DNA of 64,000 nucleotides from Paenibacillus_AR mesotrionivorans (GCF_046098205.1 NZ_JBJURJ010000021.1:56403-120402), one strand, 5' to 3'; counted from the stretch's first letter, positions 34,507 to 44,474 are shown. Notes: generated from the sequence alone by a model not told the origin. Translations and numbers: made by a program.

Positions 34507-34743
34507 TTATCCGATCACGCCATTGTTCATGGCATTGGTGGGCTGATCCTCGCCGTCCGGATCGTTCACTAGGTTATTGTCCACATTGAGAGACGGGCTG
34601 GCATCGCCCATGATGGTGTTGCCCCCTACCGCCTTCTGGTTGGCGGCGTTGTTGCTGAACAGATTGTCGCCAAAATTGACAGCCCCGCCGTTGGACACAT
34701 TATTGATGCGGATATTAAAAATGTTGTACACATTCGGGCACAA
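34507..34743 (-). CDS. gerPA: GerPA/GerPF-family spore germination protein
   Basis: A short protein of 78 residues from a TTG at 34743, placed about four bases after AAGGTGG. The core IRINNVSNGGAVNFGDNL matches the GerPA/GerPF family start (short strands, Gly pair, NFGD). The tail is Asn-rich with NTIMGD and NNGVIG. An ATG at 34842 would add 33 residues unlike the family and is rejected. It is the first of three gerP genes. GerPA and GerPF are similar, so the letter assignment follows gene order. Confidence 0.75.
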   Translation of the reverse strand: MCPNVYNIFNIRINNVSNGGAVNFGDNLFSNNAANQKAVGGNTIMGDASPSLNVDNNLVNDPDGEDQPTNAMNNGVIG

Positions 34744-34860
34744 GGTTCCACCTTCTGTCTTTCGGACAGCAGCCCGGAGCTGCCTGCCGGAGTATTCAAT
34801 CGTAGTGTATGCGGCCGTCTGGGCGGATGTTCCGGTTGGCAAGCCTTCGCAAGTTCACCG

Positions 34861-34901
34861 TTGACAACGCCGGTACTACGTGTTACTTTATAGTGGTAGT
34901 A
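34861..34901 (+). promoter_or_regulatory. PadR operon promoter with palindromic operator
   Basis: TTGACA (34861-34866) and TACTTT (34884-34889) are 17 bases apart. An interrupted palindrome TACT...ACT-TTAT-AGT...AGTA (34874-34901) covers the -10. PadR proteins commonly repress their own operons through such sites. Confidence 0.65.
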
Positions 34902-34942
34902 AGTAATACTTGATACCAGTGATACAGAATAGCAAGGAGTGG

Positions 34943-35272
34943 ATGACGCTGGAGAACCTGACTGAAATGCTCAAGGGTGTGCTGGAGGGCTGTATCCTTG
35001 AAATTATAAGCCGCCAAGAAACCTACGGGTACGAAATCACCCGGCAGCTGAACGCCCTCGGTTTTACCGATGTGGTGGAGGGCACGGTTTACACCATTTT
35101 GATCCGGCTGGAAAAAAGCAAGCTGGTGGAGGTCGCCAAAAAACCCTCGGACATGGGGCCGCCGCGGAAGTTTTTCTCGCTTAATGAAGCGGGGCGTGAA
35201 GAGCTTCAGAAGTTCTGGGAAAAGTGGGAGTTCGTCGCATCGAAAATCAAGCAGTTAAAGGAGGGGCCGTGA
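34943..35272 (+). CDS. PadR-family transcriptional regulator
   Basis: A 109-residue winged-helix repressor. The family signature is clear: MLKGVLEGCILEIIS, ETYGYEITRQL, VVEGTVYTILIRLEK and DMGPPRKFFSLNEAGREEL. The ATG at 34943 lies directly after AAGGAGTGG and gives the standard N-terminus; an upstream ATG at 34910 is less likely. It leads an operon of two DUF1048 proteins and an ABC transporter, and a palindrome overlaps its promoter. By analogy with LmrR-type systems it is expected to respond to a drug or envelope stress and derepress the transporter (inference). Confidence 0.92.
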   Translation: MTLENLTEMLKGVLEGCILEIISRQETYGYEITRQLNALGFTDVVEGTVYTILIRLEKSKLVEVAKKPSDMGPPRKFFSLNEAGREELQKFWEKWEFVASKIKQLKEGP

Positions 35273-35274
35273 CC

Positions 35275-35652
35275 ATGCTGGATTCCATTATTAAATTGAT
35301 CATTGGCGATTTGGAGGAAAAACGGGCCTATAAGCAGCTCATGAAACGGGTGAATGCCCTGCCCGAGGATTACCGGTATGCTTTCCGCAAGATCCGGCAT
35401 TATATGTTTTCCGTTGGTTCTCCCAGCGGAGATATGACGGTATTCACTGACTTGACGATGTTTACTGACTTAGTAGAGTTATTGGAAGCAAGCGCAGCCG
35501 AGGGCAAACCGGTGCTTGAGGTTACAGGCAGCGATGTGGGCCGCTTCAGCGATGAGTTTATGCGTGCGGCAAGTTCCCATAAGGCAGCGCCACGGGAGAA
35601 GCTGAATCAAGAGATTATGGACAAATTTAATAAAAACGGGGAGTGGCGCTGA
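35275..35652 (+). CDS. DUF1048 family protein, first copy
   Basis: A 125-residue helical protein of unknown function. It shares with its neighbour the blocks LEEKRAYKQLMKRVNALPEDYR, KIRHYMF and LVELLEASAAEGK, followed by VTGSDV and the conserved F-DEF motif. DUF1048 genes are regularly found between PadR regulators and DrrAB-type transporters, so they likely modulate that system. AAAGGAGG precedes the ATG, which begins two bases after the padR stop. Confidence 0.88.
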   Translation: MLDSIIKLIIGDLEEKRAYKQLMKRVNALPEDYRYAFRKIRHYMFSVGSPSGDMTVFTDLTMFTDLVELLEASAAEGKPVLEVTGSDVGRFSDEFMRAASSHKAAPREKLNQEIMDKFNKNGEWR

Positions 35653-36005
35653 TGCTGGAGCTTATCAAAAAATTAATGGGAGAAAAAAGAGAATATAAGG
35701 AGCAAATGGCCAGAGCGGAAACACTGCCGGAGGAGTACCGGTTCGTGTTCAAAAAAATTCATGATTACATGTGGAATCTCGCCGGAGGGGACGGCTCCCA
35801 CATGCTGACGGCTCAGCTGGAATTGATCGAGCTGTTTGAAGCCGGCGCGGCGGAGGGCAGACATGTGCTCGAACTGACGGGCGAGGATGTGGTCGGGTTC
35901 TGCGATGAGTTTCTGCGCGACACCACCAAATGGACCGACGGCCTCCGCCACAAGCTGAACCAGGACATGATGACCAAATTCGGAAAGGAGGATGGCGCCA
36001 AATGA
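35652..36005 (+). CDS. DUF1048 family protein, second copy
   Basis: A 117-residue paralogue of the preceding gene (EKREYKEQMARAETLPEEYR, KIHDYMW, LIELFEAGAAEGR, LTGEDVVGFCDEF), presumably from tandem duplication followed by divergence. Its ATG overlaps the stop of the first copy (TGATG) and its stop overlaps the ABC ATPase start (ATGA), so translation is coupled on both sides. Function is unknown. Confidence 0.88.
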   Translation: MLELIKKLMGEKREYKEQMARAETLPEEYRFVFKKIHDYMWNLAGGDGSHMLTAQLELIELFEAGAAEGRHVLELTGEDVVGFCDEFLRDTTKWTDGLRHKLNQDMMTKFGKEDGAK

Positions 36006-36769
36006 CCGATATCGCCATTCAGGTTAAGGAATTGAAAAAATCCTACAAACCCACGGAGGTTCTGAAGGGTGTGAACCTCCAGGTGCGGCGGGGCGAAATT
36101 TTCGCCCTGCTCGGCTCCAACGGCGCAGGCAAAACGACGGTGATCAAAATTCTCAGCACACTGCTTAAGCAGGACGGCGGTACCGCCGTTGTCAACGGCT
36201 TTGACGTGGCGTCAAAGCCCGGCCAAGTCCGGCAGTCCATCAGCCTGACGGGACAGTTTGCCGCCGTGGACGAAATATTGACCGGCCGGGAGAACCTGGT
36301 CATGATCGCCAAGCTGCGGCATGTGGAGAACCCACGGAAGGTTGCGGAGGAACTGCTGGTCCGCTTCGGCTTGACGGCTGCCGCCGACCGCAGGGCCTCC
36401 ACCTATTCCGGCGGCATGCGCCGCAGGCTGGATATCGCCATGAGCCTGATCGGAAAACCACAGCTTATTTTCCTGGATGAACCGACTACAGGGCTGGATC
36501 CCGAGGCGCGTTTAGAGACCTGGAGGCTGGTGAAGGAGCTGGCCGACGGGGGCACGACGGTATTCCTGACCACGCAGTATTTGGAGGAAGCGGAGCAGCT
36601 GGCCGACCGGATCGCCATTCTGCATGAGGGCAGGATTATTGCCAACGGTACGCTGGAGGACCTGAAGAAGCTGTTCCCCCCGGCCAAGACGGAATATGTG
36701 GAGAAGCAGCCGACACTTGAGGAAATTTTCCTGGCGATCACCGGTAAAAAGGAGGTTTTGGCACAATGA
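36002..36769 (+). CDS. ABC transporter ATPase, DrrA type
   Basis: A 255-residue cytoplasmic ATPase. Motifs: Walker A GSNGAGKTT, Q-loop in SLTGQFAAVDE, signature YSGGMRRRLDIA, Walker B LIFLDEPTTGLDPEAR and the switch region TTQYLEEAEQLADRI, where the usual switch His is Gln. That Gln and the MRRRLD signature are typical of the DrrA family of daunorubicin-type exporters. Start and stop overlap both neighbours by four bases. It forms an exporter with the next gene, probably for a hydrophobic drug or lipid-like compound. Confidence 0.93.
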   Translation: MTDIAIQVKELKKSYKPTEVLKGVNLQVRRGEIFALLGSNGAGKTTVIKILSTLLKQDGGTAVVNGFDVASKPGQVRQSISLTGQFAAVDEILTGRENLVMIAKLRHVENPRKVAEELLVRFGLTAAADRRASTYSGGMRRRLDIAMSLIGKPQLIFLDEPTTGLDPEARLETWRLVKELADGGTTVFLTTQYLEEAEQLADRIAILHEGRIIANGTLEDLKKLFPPAKTEYVEKQPTLEEIFLAITGKKEVLAQ

Positions 36770-37533
36770 ATGAGCATTTTCTAAGCGATATGGGTGTTAT
36801 GCTCGGGCGCTCCATGCGCCATATTATGCGGAGTGTGGACACCATCTTCACGGTTTGTATTACTCCCATTGCCATGATGCTGCTGTTTGTGTATGTTCTG
36901 GGCGGCGCCATCCAAAGCGGGGCGGACAACTACGTAAATTACCTGCTGCCGGGAATTCTCCTGATTGCCGTAGCAAGCGGCATCTCCTATACGGCGTACC
37001 GCCTGTTTCAGGATAAGCAGCGGGGCATCATTGAACGCTTCCACTCTATGCCGGTTGCCCGCTCCTCCGTACTGTGGGGGCATGTGCTGACCTCAGTGGT
37101 ATCCAACGTCATCTCGGTTACCGTCATCATTCTTGTAGCGCTGATTATGGGCTTCCGTTCATCGGCAGGGGTATTGTCCTGGCTTGCTGTCGCCGGCATC
37201 CTGGTGTTATTCACACTGGCATTGACTTGGGTCGCTGCCATCGCCGGATTATCCGCCAACTCCATGGAGGGCGCCACCGCATTTTCCTACCCGTTAATCT
37301 TCCTCCCGTTTATCAGCTCGGCCTTTGTGCCGACGGATACAATGCCGTCAGCCGTTCGCGCCTTCGCCGAAAACCAGCCGGTAACCTCGATTGTCGAAAC
37401 CATCCGCGCCTTATTAGCGGACCAACCCGTTGGCCATGATATCTGGACGGCCCTGGCGTGGTGCTTGGGGATCCTGATCGTCGCTTATGTATTTGCCGTG
37501 CGCACCTACAAATCCCAGTCCAGCCACAGGTAA
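36766..37533 (+). CDS. ABC-2 type permease, DrrB type
   Basis: A 255-residue membrane protein with six hydrophobic segments, starting after MRHIMRSVDTIFTV. Family hallmarks are NYLLPGILLI, RLFQDKQRGIIERFHSMPVARS and FSYPLIFLPFISSAFVPTDTM (positions about 170-190). It pairs with the preceding ATPase, with which it overlaps by four bases, to make an exporter. It is the last gene of the PadR operon and is followed by a terminator. Confidence 0.93.
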   Translation: MNEHFLSDMGVMLGRSMRHIMRSVDTIFTVCITPIAMMLLFVYVLGGAIQSGADNYVNYLLPGILLIAVASGISYTAYRLFQDKQRGIIERFHSMPVARSSVLWGHVLTSVVSNVISVTVIILVALIMGFRSSAGVLSWLAVAGILVLFTLALTWVAAIAGLSANSMEGATAFSYPLIFLPFISSAFVPTDTMPSAVRAFAENQPVTSIVETIRALLADQPVGHDIWTALAWCLGILIVAYVFAVRTYKSQSSHR

Positions 37534-37576
37534 AGCCGGGTGAAGCGACCCCGGACGGCAACTGAGCCATAGAGCA

Positions 37577-37606
37577 AAAACCACCCGCTGGACGGGTGGT
37601 TTTGAT
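37577..37606. terminator. bidirectional intrinsic terminator
   Basis: The stem AAAACCACCCG...CGGGTGGTTTT is flanked by T-rich tails on both strands and sits between the converging permease and SLH genes. Confidence 0.88.
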
Positions 37607-37617
37607 TTCCGGGTTAT

Positions 37618-38811
<1,194 letters not shown>

Positions 38812-38924
38812 GAAATCTCCCCCTAGTCAGAATGTTTATTTATAGTCAAGCTAAAATAATCGCAAGACTCATAATATAATAATTATCGGCAGACTTCTGC
38901 GTATCTTTAATCATTTTCTTGAAC

Positions 38925-38960
38925 AAAAAAAGAGGCTCCTGGAAGCTCCAGAAGCCTTTT
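38925..38960. terminator. bidirectional intrinsic terminator
   Basis: The stem AGGCTCCTGG...CCAGAAGCCT is flanked by a run of A on the left (T-tail on the minus strand) and TTTTTA on the right. It ends the minus-strand gene at 39003. Confidence 0.8.
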
Positions 38961-39002
38961 TATGTGTTCGCGCAACCCACATTTTTAGTCAAGCGGCTCG
39001 GT

Positions 39003-39461
39003 TTACAACCGGGCCATGGGCTCGATGCGGTAGTGACTGCCACCCGCAGCGGTACCCGTCTCCGTAACCGTCCAGCCGTAGGAGATAGCGGACAACAGGC
39101 CGCTGTGCTGCTCTGGGGAGAGTGTTACCAGGATAGCCTCTTGGCCGGGCTCCGCCACAACCTCGGGCTCTGCCGAGAGCGCCAGCCGCATCCAGTTGGA
39201 CAAACCACGAAGCGTATTGAACTTGATCCGGTAGCCCTGGCGGACAGCGGCTTCCACAGTGGCAAAATCCGCCGCGGCGGTGTCCAGGAGATTCTGGTAG
39301 TTGAACTTGAAATCGCTGGTATCCTCGGGCACATCACCCTCCCGGACCCGCCGCAGCAGCTCGTCGTCGGACCAGCCGTGGCCCTTCAGGGATTCCAGCA
39401 GCAGCGCATCCCATTGGGACAGCTTAACCAGGTCCTGCGTATGGTTATTTGATGATGGCAT
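39003..39461 (-). CDS. hypothetical protein
   Basis: A 152-residue soluble protein I do not recognise. The first half is acidic and helical (LVKLSQWDALLLESLKGHGW, DDELLRRVREGDVPEDT); the second half is strand-rich, ending HYRIEPMARL. There is no signal peptide or membrane segment. AAGGAG lies nine bases before the ATG, and codon use resembles its neighbours. It lies downstream of the oligopeptide-binding protein gene on the same strand, separated by about 110 bases with a CCGGTTC/GAACCGG hairpin. Confidence 0.75.
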   Translation of the reverse strand: MPSSNNHTQDLVKLSQWDALLLESLKGHGWSDDELLRRVREGDVPEDTSDFKFNYQNLLDTAAADFATVEAAVRQGYRIKFNTLRGLSNWMRLALSAEPEVVAEPGQEAILVTLSPEQHSGLLSAISYGWTVTETGTAAGGSHYRIEPMARL

Positions 39462-39523
39462 AGAAAATCGCTCCTTTTTTGACGGACATACATGATGGAT
39501 CTATTCATGGAAAACGGGACTGC

Positions 39524-39542
39524 CCGGTTCCGGCAGAACCGG
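39524..39542 (-). terminator. possible weak terminator after the binding protein gene
   Basis: A perfect stem CCGGTTC...GAACCGG lies between the binding protein and the hypothetical gene, but the T-tail is poor (GTTTTCC about 15 bases further on). Confidence 0.35.
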
Positions 39543-39571
39543 CCGCGCAGCCCCAGTGCAGATGGATTGGC

Positions 39572-41395
39572 TTATTTGCTTGCTTTGTACTTGGCCAGGA
39601 AGTCCTTCACCTTGGCGGAATCGGCCTTCACTTCAAGACCGGTTTTCACCAGCGGGCTCACTGTGGAGACGGCCTTGATCTTGTTGTTCTTGTAGTAAGC
39701 CAGGAACTCATCCTGATTGATGGAATACAGCACGGCCTTCCGCAGGTCGGCGCTCTTGGCTACCTCACGGTTTTTGGTGTTGAACAGCAGGTAGGATACA
39801 GCGTTGCTGGGCACGGTTTGCAGCGCCAGCTTGGTATCGCCCTTCACCACATCATACTTGTTTTCCGGAACGCTGTAGAACAGATGAATCTCGCCGCTGC
39901 GCAGAGCGGACAGGGTGCTGTCCATATCCTTGATGAAACGGACCTTGATGTTATTGACCTTCGGTTCGTTGGCAGTCCCCTTCATGTAGCCCGGGTTCTT
40001 GTAGAAGTTGGCTTCATAGTCGGTTTTGGAGGACAGGATGTACGGGCCGCTGGTGTACAGGGTATTGTTGTACTTCGCGCCTTCTGTCACCGTATTTTGA
40101 TCGCCGTAGGCAATATCCTTGTTAGGATCGAATTTGGCTACATCATAGGTATTGATGGCTTCCACCTGCTTCTTGGACACGATGCCTGCCGATTGGTGGG
40201 CCAGATAGTTCAGCACCTGCGGGAAAGCCTTGGTGGTGGTCAGCTTGACGACCTGGTATTTGCCTTCCTTGCTGTTGGATTCCTTCTTGTCGGAGACAAG
40301 CGCTGCAATCTTCGCTGGAAGTCCTTTTTCCAGACCGGACTTAACGGTGTCGCCGCTGCCGGAAATCTTGATGGCATCCAGAGCCGCTGCATCAGTTACC
40401 AGCTCCACCTTGGAAATATGCTCATGCAGGGTGTAGGTGCGGTGGTTGGGAACGGAGTTCTTGTCCTTGGCCCGCAGCAGGGAGAAGATAACGTCGTCTG
40501 CGCCTACACGTTCGCCGGTATCCACGGCCAGCTTATCCTTGATGGCGGCAAAGTTGATATCGTCGCGGAGGATGAAGTAATATTCGGAGTTACCTTCGGC
40601 AATGGCGAAGTTATAGGACAGGGAGCCTTCAGCCGTCAGCTTGTCGTCATCGGTCAGATTTAACAAGCGGACATATTGGTTGGTATTGATAATGTTGATG
40701 GAGCCGTCATTTCCCTTGATAGGGTCCAGGGAGGTCAAGGTCGGCATAGTCGATTGGAGAATAATCGGATCCTTGGCCCGTTTGGAGGTATCCTTAAAGT
40801 CCAGCACTTCCCAAGGCAGGGAACGGGATTTGGAGAGGCGGACGGTGTCCTTGTTCAGAACCTCCTGATTGAAGGCTTGGGACTTCACGGAATTGTACAA
40901 AGGCGCAATGTAGGCTTTATCGAAAACCAGCTTTTGTTCCAGCTGCTTATAGGTTTCGGCATATTGCTCCGGTGTTTGCGTTGAGGCCGTTTCGACCAGC
41001 GTATCGATTTCCGGGTCAGACATGATGCTGTAGTCTCCGCCGGTTTTGAAGAGGGAGCGGACGGCATAATCCGGGTTGCCTGTTACGGTAGTCCAGCTGG
41101 AGACGGCGATGTCAAAATTGCCTGCATCCTGCTGGGCCTTGTAGGTGCCGTAGTCGGGCTGAAGGTTCAGCTTAACGTTAAAGCCGTTTTTGGCCAACTG
41201 GTCACGGATGATGTTCACGTCCGCTTCGTTGGAGTTTTGGGCCAGCAATTCAATATCCACCGGGGTGGTATCCGCCGGTGCTCCGGAAGGAGCTGCGGAC
41301 TGTTCAGCCGACTTGTCTTTGGTGCTCAAGGTGCAGGCGCTGGCAACAAGCGATAAGCTCAGTGCTGCGGCAATAGCCAGGTTTCCCTTTTTCAT
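39572..41395 (-). CDS. oligopeptide-binding lipoprotein with circularly permuted fold order
   Basis: A 607-residue family 5 solute-binding protein. The signal peptide ends in a lipoprotein-like site SLVASAC with Cys21. Canonical members begin with a TLDP segment and end with a segment of the type ELL ... QLAKIGI ... DFDMA ... PDY ... PLF. Here that end segment comes first (residues about 46-190: VDIELLAQN, RDQLAKNGFNVKLNL, FDIAVSSWTT, NPDYAVRSLF, YIAPLYNS). The usual start follows (about 210-245: TLTSLDPI). The chain ends at the usual middle (KAVLYSINQDEF, then SAKVKDFLAKY). Nothing seems missing, only reordered. It is the last gene of the permease operon. A small inverted repeat CATTCAT/ATGAATG lies upstream at 41455-41471. 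Confidence 0.9.
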   Translation of the reverse strand: MKKGNLAIAAALSLSLVASACTLSTKDKSAEQSAAPSGAPADTTPVDIELLAQNSNEADVNIIRDQLAKNGFNVKLNLQPDYGTYKAQQDAGNFDIAVSSWTTVTGNPDYAVRSLFKTGGDYSIMSDPEIDTLVETASTQTPEQYAETYKQLEQKLVFDKAYIAPLYNSVKSQAFNQEVLNKDTVRLSKSRSLPWEVLDFKDTSKRAKDPIILQSTMPTLTSLDPIKGNDGSINIINTNQYVRLLNLTDDDKLTAEGSLSYNFAIAEGNSEYYFILRDDINFAAIKDKLAVDTGERVGADDVIFSLLRAKDKNSVPNHRTYTLHEHISKVELVTDAAALDAIKISGSGDTVKSGLEKGLPAKIAALVSDKKESNSKEGKYQVVKLTTTKAFPQVLNYLAHQSAGIVSKKQVEAINTYDVAKFDPNKDIAYGDQNTVTEGAKYNNTLYTSGPYILSSKTDYEANFYKNPGYMKGTANEPKVNNIKVRFIKDMDSTLSALRSGEIHLFYSVPENKYDVVKGDTKLALQTVPSNAVSYLLFNTKNREVAKSADLRKAVLYSINQDEFLAYYKNNKIKAVSTVSPLVKTGLEVKADSAKVKDFLAKYKASK

Positions 41396-41501
41396 GATTT
41401 GGTTCCCTCCTGATTGAAATATGTTTTTGTAAAAGAATCTTATCTATGAACGCACATTCATTGGATGAATGCGGATTCCGGTAATGAGTGCCAGCCTGCG
41501 G

Positions 41502-43019
41502 CTAGTCCAGCTTCGGGTCCAGGGCGTCCCGCAGTCCGTCTCCCAAGAAGTTGAAGGAGAGAACCAAGAGGATTATGGCCAGGCCCGGGTATATCGCGGT
41601 AAAGGAATGGGTCTCCAGGTAGGCGCTGCCCACCTTCAATATATTGCCCCATTCCGGGATATGCGGCTCCACCCCAAGCCCCAGGAAGCTTAAGCTGCTG
41701 GTGGAAATAACGGCGGTGCCGATAGTGAGTGTGGCTTTGACAATCATCGGCGCCATGGAGTTGGGTACGATGTGCTTGAACAGAATGGCCGCATCGCCAG
41801 AACCGAAGGCCCGGGCCGCCTGGACATACTCCAGGGTGGACACCATCATCACGTTGGCCCGCATGGTCCGGGCATAGGTGGGAATGGCTCCTACAGACAA
41901 GGCCAGTATCAGATTGCCGGTGCTGGCTCCGAAGGCGGCAATAATGGCAATCGCCAGCAGGATGCCGGGAATGGCATAGAGAATATCCAGGGCCCGCATG
42001 ATCAGATTATCGGTGGTCCGGCCGTAGTAGCCGGAGATGGCACCCAGGATTCCGCCTACAATAAACGGAATGAGGGTGGACAGGATACCGACGGTAAGGG
42101 AAATCCGTGCCCCGAAGACGATCCGCGAGAACAGATCCCTTCCGAAATTATCCGTCCCCATGGGATAAACCAAGGACGGGACATGCAGAATATTGCTGTA
42201 ATTATTTTCAATGGCCAAGCTGTAATCGAAGGTCAGATAGCTGCACACGGCCAGGGATGCCAGGAATCCTACGAAGAACAAACCCAACATGGAGGTGGAG
42301 CTGCGGGACAGCTTGGCGACAATATCGCTCAGCTTGGATCCTGATGTATACCCTTTGTCCCGGAGCCGCGACATAAGGAGCAGCGCCAGGAAAAGGGCGA
42401 ACAGGTTGCCCGTGGCCGCCGTTGCCAATAGCAGAACGGCAATTCCCCACATCCAGGCCGGCAGCCGGCTGTCATCATCATGCCGGGCGATAACCAGGAG
42501 TGAACTCAATTGAAGCACAGCGGCAATGATCAGAAGCCCCATTCCCACAAGGAAGGTATCCGCCACATAAGGCTTGAACATATTCAGTGTGGATACGGCG
42601 AATACAAATATAGTGGTCAGCAGGGTATACCCCGCCAGGATGTAAGCCGGGCTTTTGCGCCGCTTCACCAGCTGGTAGGCGGCAATGGCAACAAACAGAT
42701 TTCCGGTGAGCACACTAAGCATCAGCCCCCAGCCCAGACGCCGGGTGGAGAGCCGGATGGTTCCTTCTGCCAGAAGATCCCGGCGGATGAGCCGCATCAC
42801 AGCCAGCTGGAGCAGCCCGAACAGCAGGAACAACAGGGAAATTGTTGCCCAGACCGGCTTCAGTGCTCCGGCGGACCAGTCAATGCCGCTTATGAAGAAC
42901 ACAACCGCCAATGCCAGAGATACAATGCCGGCGAAGCTTGCCTGGGCGTATTCCGGTGCGGAGGCAAGGCGGAAGTGGGTTTCCTGATTGGATAATGGGG
43001 AAGCTGTTTTTGTAGTCAT
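41502..43019 (-). CDS. oligopeptide ABC permease, DppC type, with long N-terminal extension
   Basis: A 505-residue membrane protein; ordinary DppC/OppC proteins have about 300. The last 280 residues are canonical: GTDNFGRDLFSRIVFGARISL, the coupling loop EYVQAARAFGSGDAAILFKHIVPNS (positions about 400-425) and SFLGLGVEPHIPEWG. The first 225 residues add about six extra hydrophobic segments of unknown role. The ATG at 43019 follows AGGTGA by eight bases; a GTG 12 bases upstream is an alternative. It follows the DppB-type gene by 18 bases. With it, it forms the membrane channel of the importer. Confidence 0.9.
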   Translation of the reverse strand: MTTKTASPLSNQETHFRLASAPEYAQASFAGIVSLALAVVFFISGIDWSAGALKPVWATISLLFLLFGLLQLAVMRLIRRDLLAEGTIRLSTRRLGWGLMLSVLTGNLFVAIAAYQLVKRRKSPAYILAGYTLLTTIFVFAVSTLNMFKPYVADTFLVGMGLLIIAAVLQLSSLLVIARHDDDSRLPAWMWGIAVLLLATAATGNLFALFLALLLMSRLRDKGYTSGSKLSDIVAKLSRSSTSMLGLFFVGFLASLAVCSYLTFDYSLAIENNYSNILHVPSLVYPMGTDNFGRDLFSRIVFGARISLTVGILSTLIPFIVGGILGAISGYYGRTTDNLIMRALDILYAIPGILLAIAIIAAFGASTGNLILALSVGAIPTYARTMRANVMMVSTLEYVQAARAFGSGDAAILFKHIVPNSMAPMIVKATLTIGTAVISTSSLSFLGLGVEPHIPEWGNILKVGSAYLETHSFTAIYPGLAIILLVLSFNFLGDGLRDALDPKLD

Positions 43020-43037
43020 TTGATGGATCACCTGCCT

Positions 43038-44474
43038 TTAGTATTGCCTCATTTTGGAGCGGATCCGCGGATCGGCCAATGCGTAGAAAATATCAATCAC
43101 CATGTTGACCAGTGAAATGGCAATGGCGGTATACACAACGCCGCCCATAATCCCAGGGATATCAGGGATAAATTGCTTATCCACGATGTAGCTGCCGATT
43201 CCGTTAATATTGAATACCTTCTCGGTTACCGCCGCGCCGCCCAGCATACCCCCGAACTGCAGGCCCACCACCGTAACGATGGGGATCAGCGCATTGCCCA
43301 TGGCATGGCGCCACAGCACCTGCCGGCTGGAGAGGCCTTTGGCCCGGGCAGTAATGATGTAGTCTTCATGGATAACCTCAAGGATAGACGAACGGGTCAT
43401 CCGCGCTACCGCTGCGGTCAAGCCTGTACCCAGCACCACCACCGGCATAATCATGGACAGCCAATTGGCCGGATTGAAGGTGGCGGGAAGCCAATGCAGC
43501 TTGATGGCGAAGGTCAGAATAAAAATCAGACCCTGCCAGAAGTTCGGAATCGATAACCCCAGAAGAGCGATGAACATCAGGGTGTAATCCAGGAACGAGT
43601 TGGATTTGGTGGCGGAGATAATTCCCACCGGCAGCGCGATGAGCACGGATATCAATGTGGCGATGGCCGTCAGGGTCATGGTTACCGGGAACTTGTTGGC
43701 GATGGCCACCGTCACCTCTTCATTGCCCTGGAAGGATCTGCCCAGATCGAAGGTGAAAATCCCCTTGATGGTGTCCCACAGCTGTACCAGATAAGGCTGA
43801 TCCAGCCCGTACAGCTTGTTGAAGGCGGCAATCTGCTCCGCCGTTGCCGTTTCACCGATAATGTTGGCGGCGGGGTTCATCGGGGAAATATAGAGGATGG
43901 TGAAAACCAGAAAGGCGACGCCGAAGATAACAAATACCGTCATCAGGAGGCGTTCGGCGATATATTTGAGATAAGGGTTGCTGTAAATGGTCATCAACAG
44001 ATACATCAGGATACCCGGAATCAGGGATAACCCCAGGAACAACGGATTGCCTGCCAGTTCCCCGAAGGTGCTAGCATAGGTGATGCCACCCCTGCCGCCC
44101 TGCTGCCGCTCCAGTTCGCTTACGATCCGGTCCTGCAGCCGCTCCCGGGCAATCTGGCCGGCTTCTCTCTCCAGCTTCTCGGGACTTGCCGTCTGGCCGA
44201 AGAAACGGTGCTTCCGCATCAACTGGTCACGCGCTTCCTCTAACAGCCGTTCGTACTCCCCGGTCTCCTGCAGCCGGCGCTCCAGCTCCCTGCGCCTTCC
44301 GCTCTGTCCGCTAAGCTTGCGGCGGTACAAATATATGAAAAACACCACCGCATTCACCGGTGCTCCCAAAAGAAGCAGCAGATAGCGGTAGGCGGGATGG
44401 AGCAGCATTTTCGAATAAATTTCCGCCAGCCGTCCGGCGGAGCGGGTACCCGTTGCAGTCATGTCTCCGGACAT
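43038..44474 (-). CDS. oligopeptide ABC permease, DppB type, with long N-terminal extension
   Basis: A 478-residue membrane protein; typical DppB/OppB proteins have 310-340. Residues about 1-165 are extra: a membrane segment (about 29-50), a charged helical stretch likely to be coiled coil (RRRELERRLQETGEYERLLE) and a second membrane segment (about 146-165). The canonical part then begins YIAERLLMTVFVIFGVAFLV, with RSFQGNEEVTVAIANKFPVT and the coupling loop DYIITARAKGLSSRQVLWRH (about 375-395). The start has a weak AGGCG site; an ATG four codons on is an alternative. First gene of the operon, divergent from the ATPase gene. Confidence 0.9.
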   Translation of the reverse strand: MSGDMTATGTRSAGRLAEIYSKMLLHPAYRYLLLLLGAPVNAVVFFIYLYRRKLSGQSGRRRELERRLQETGEYERLLEEARDQLMRKHRFFGQTASPEKLEREAGQIARERLQDRIVSELERQQGGRGGITYASTFGELAGNPLFLGLSLIPGILMYLLMTIYSNPYLKYIAERLLMTVFVIFGVAFLVFTILYISPMNPAANIIGETATAEQIAAFNKLYGLDQPYLVQLWDTIKGIFTFDLGRSFQGNEEVTVAIANKFPVTMTLTAIATLISVLIALPVGIISATKSNSFLDYTLMFIALLGLSIPNFWQGLIFILTFAIKLHWLPATFNPANWLSMIMPVVVLGTGLTAAVARMTRSSILEVIHEDYIITARAKGLSSRQVLWRHAMGNALIPIVTVVGLQFGGMLGGAAVTEKVFNINGIGSYIVDKQFIPDIPGIMGGVVYTAIAISLVNMVIDIFYALADPRIRSKMRQY

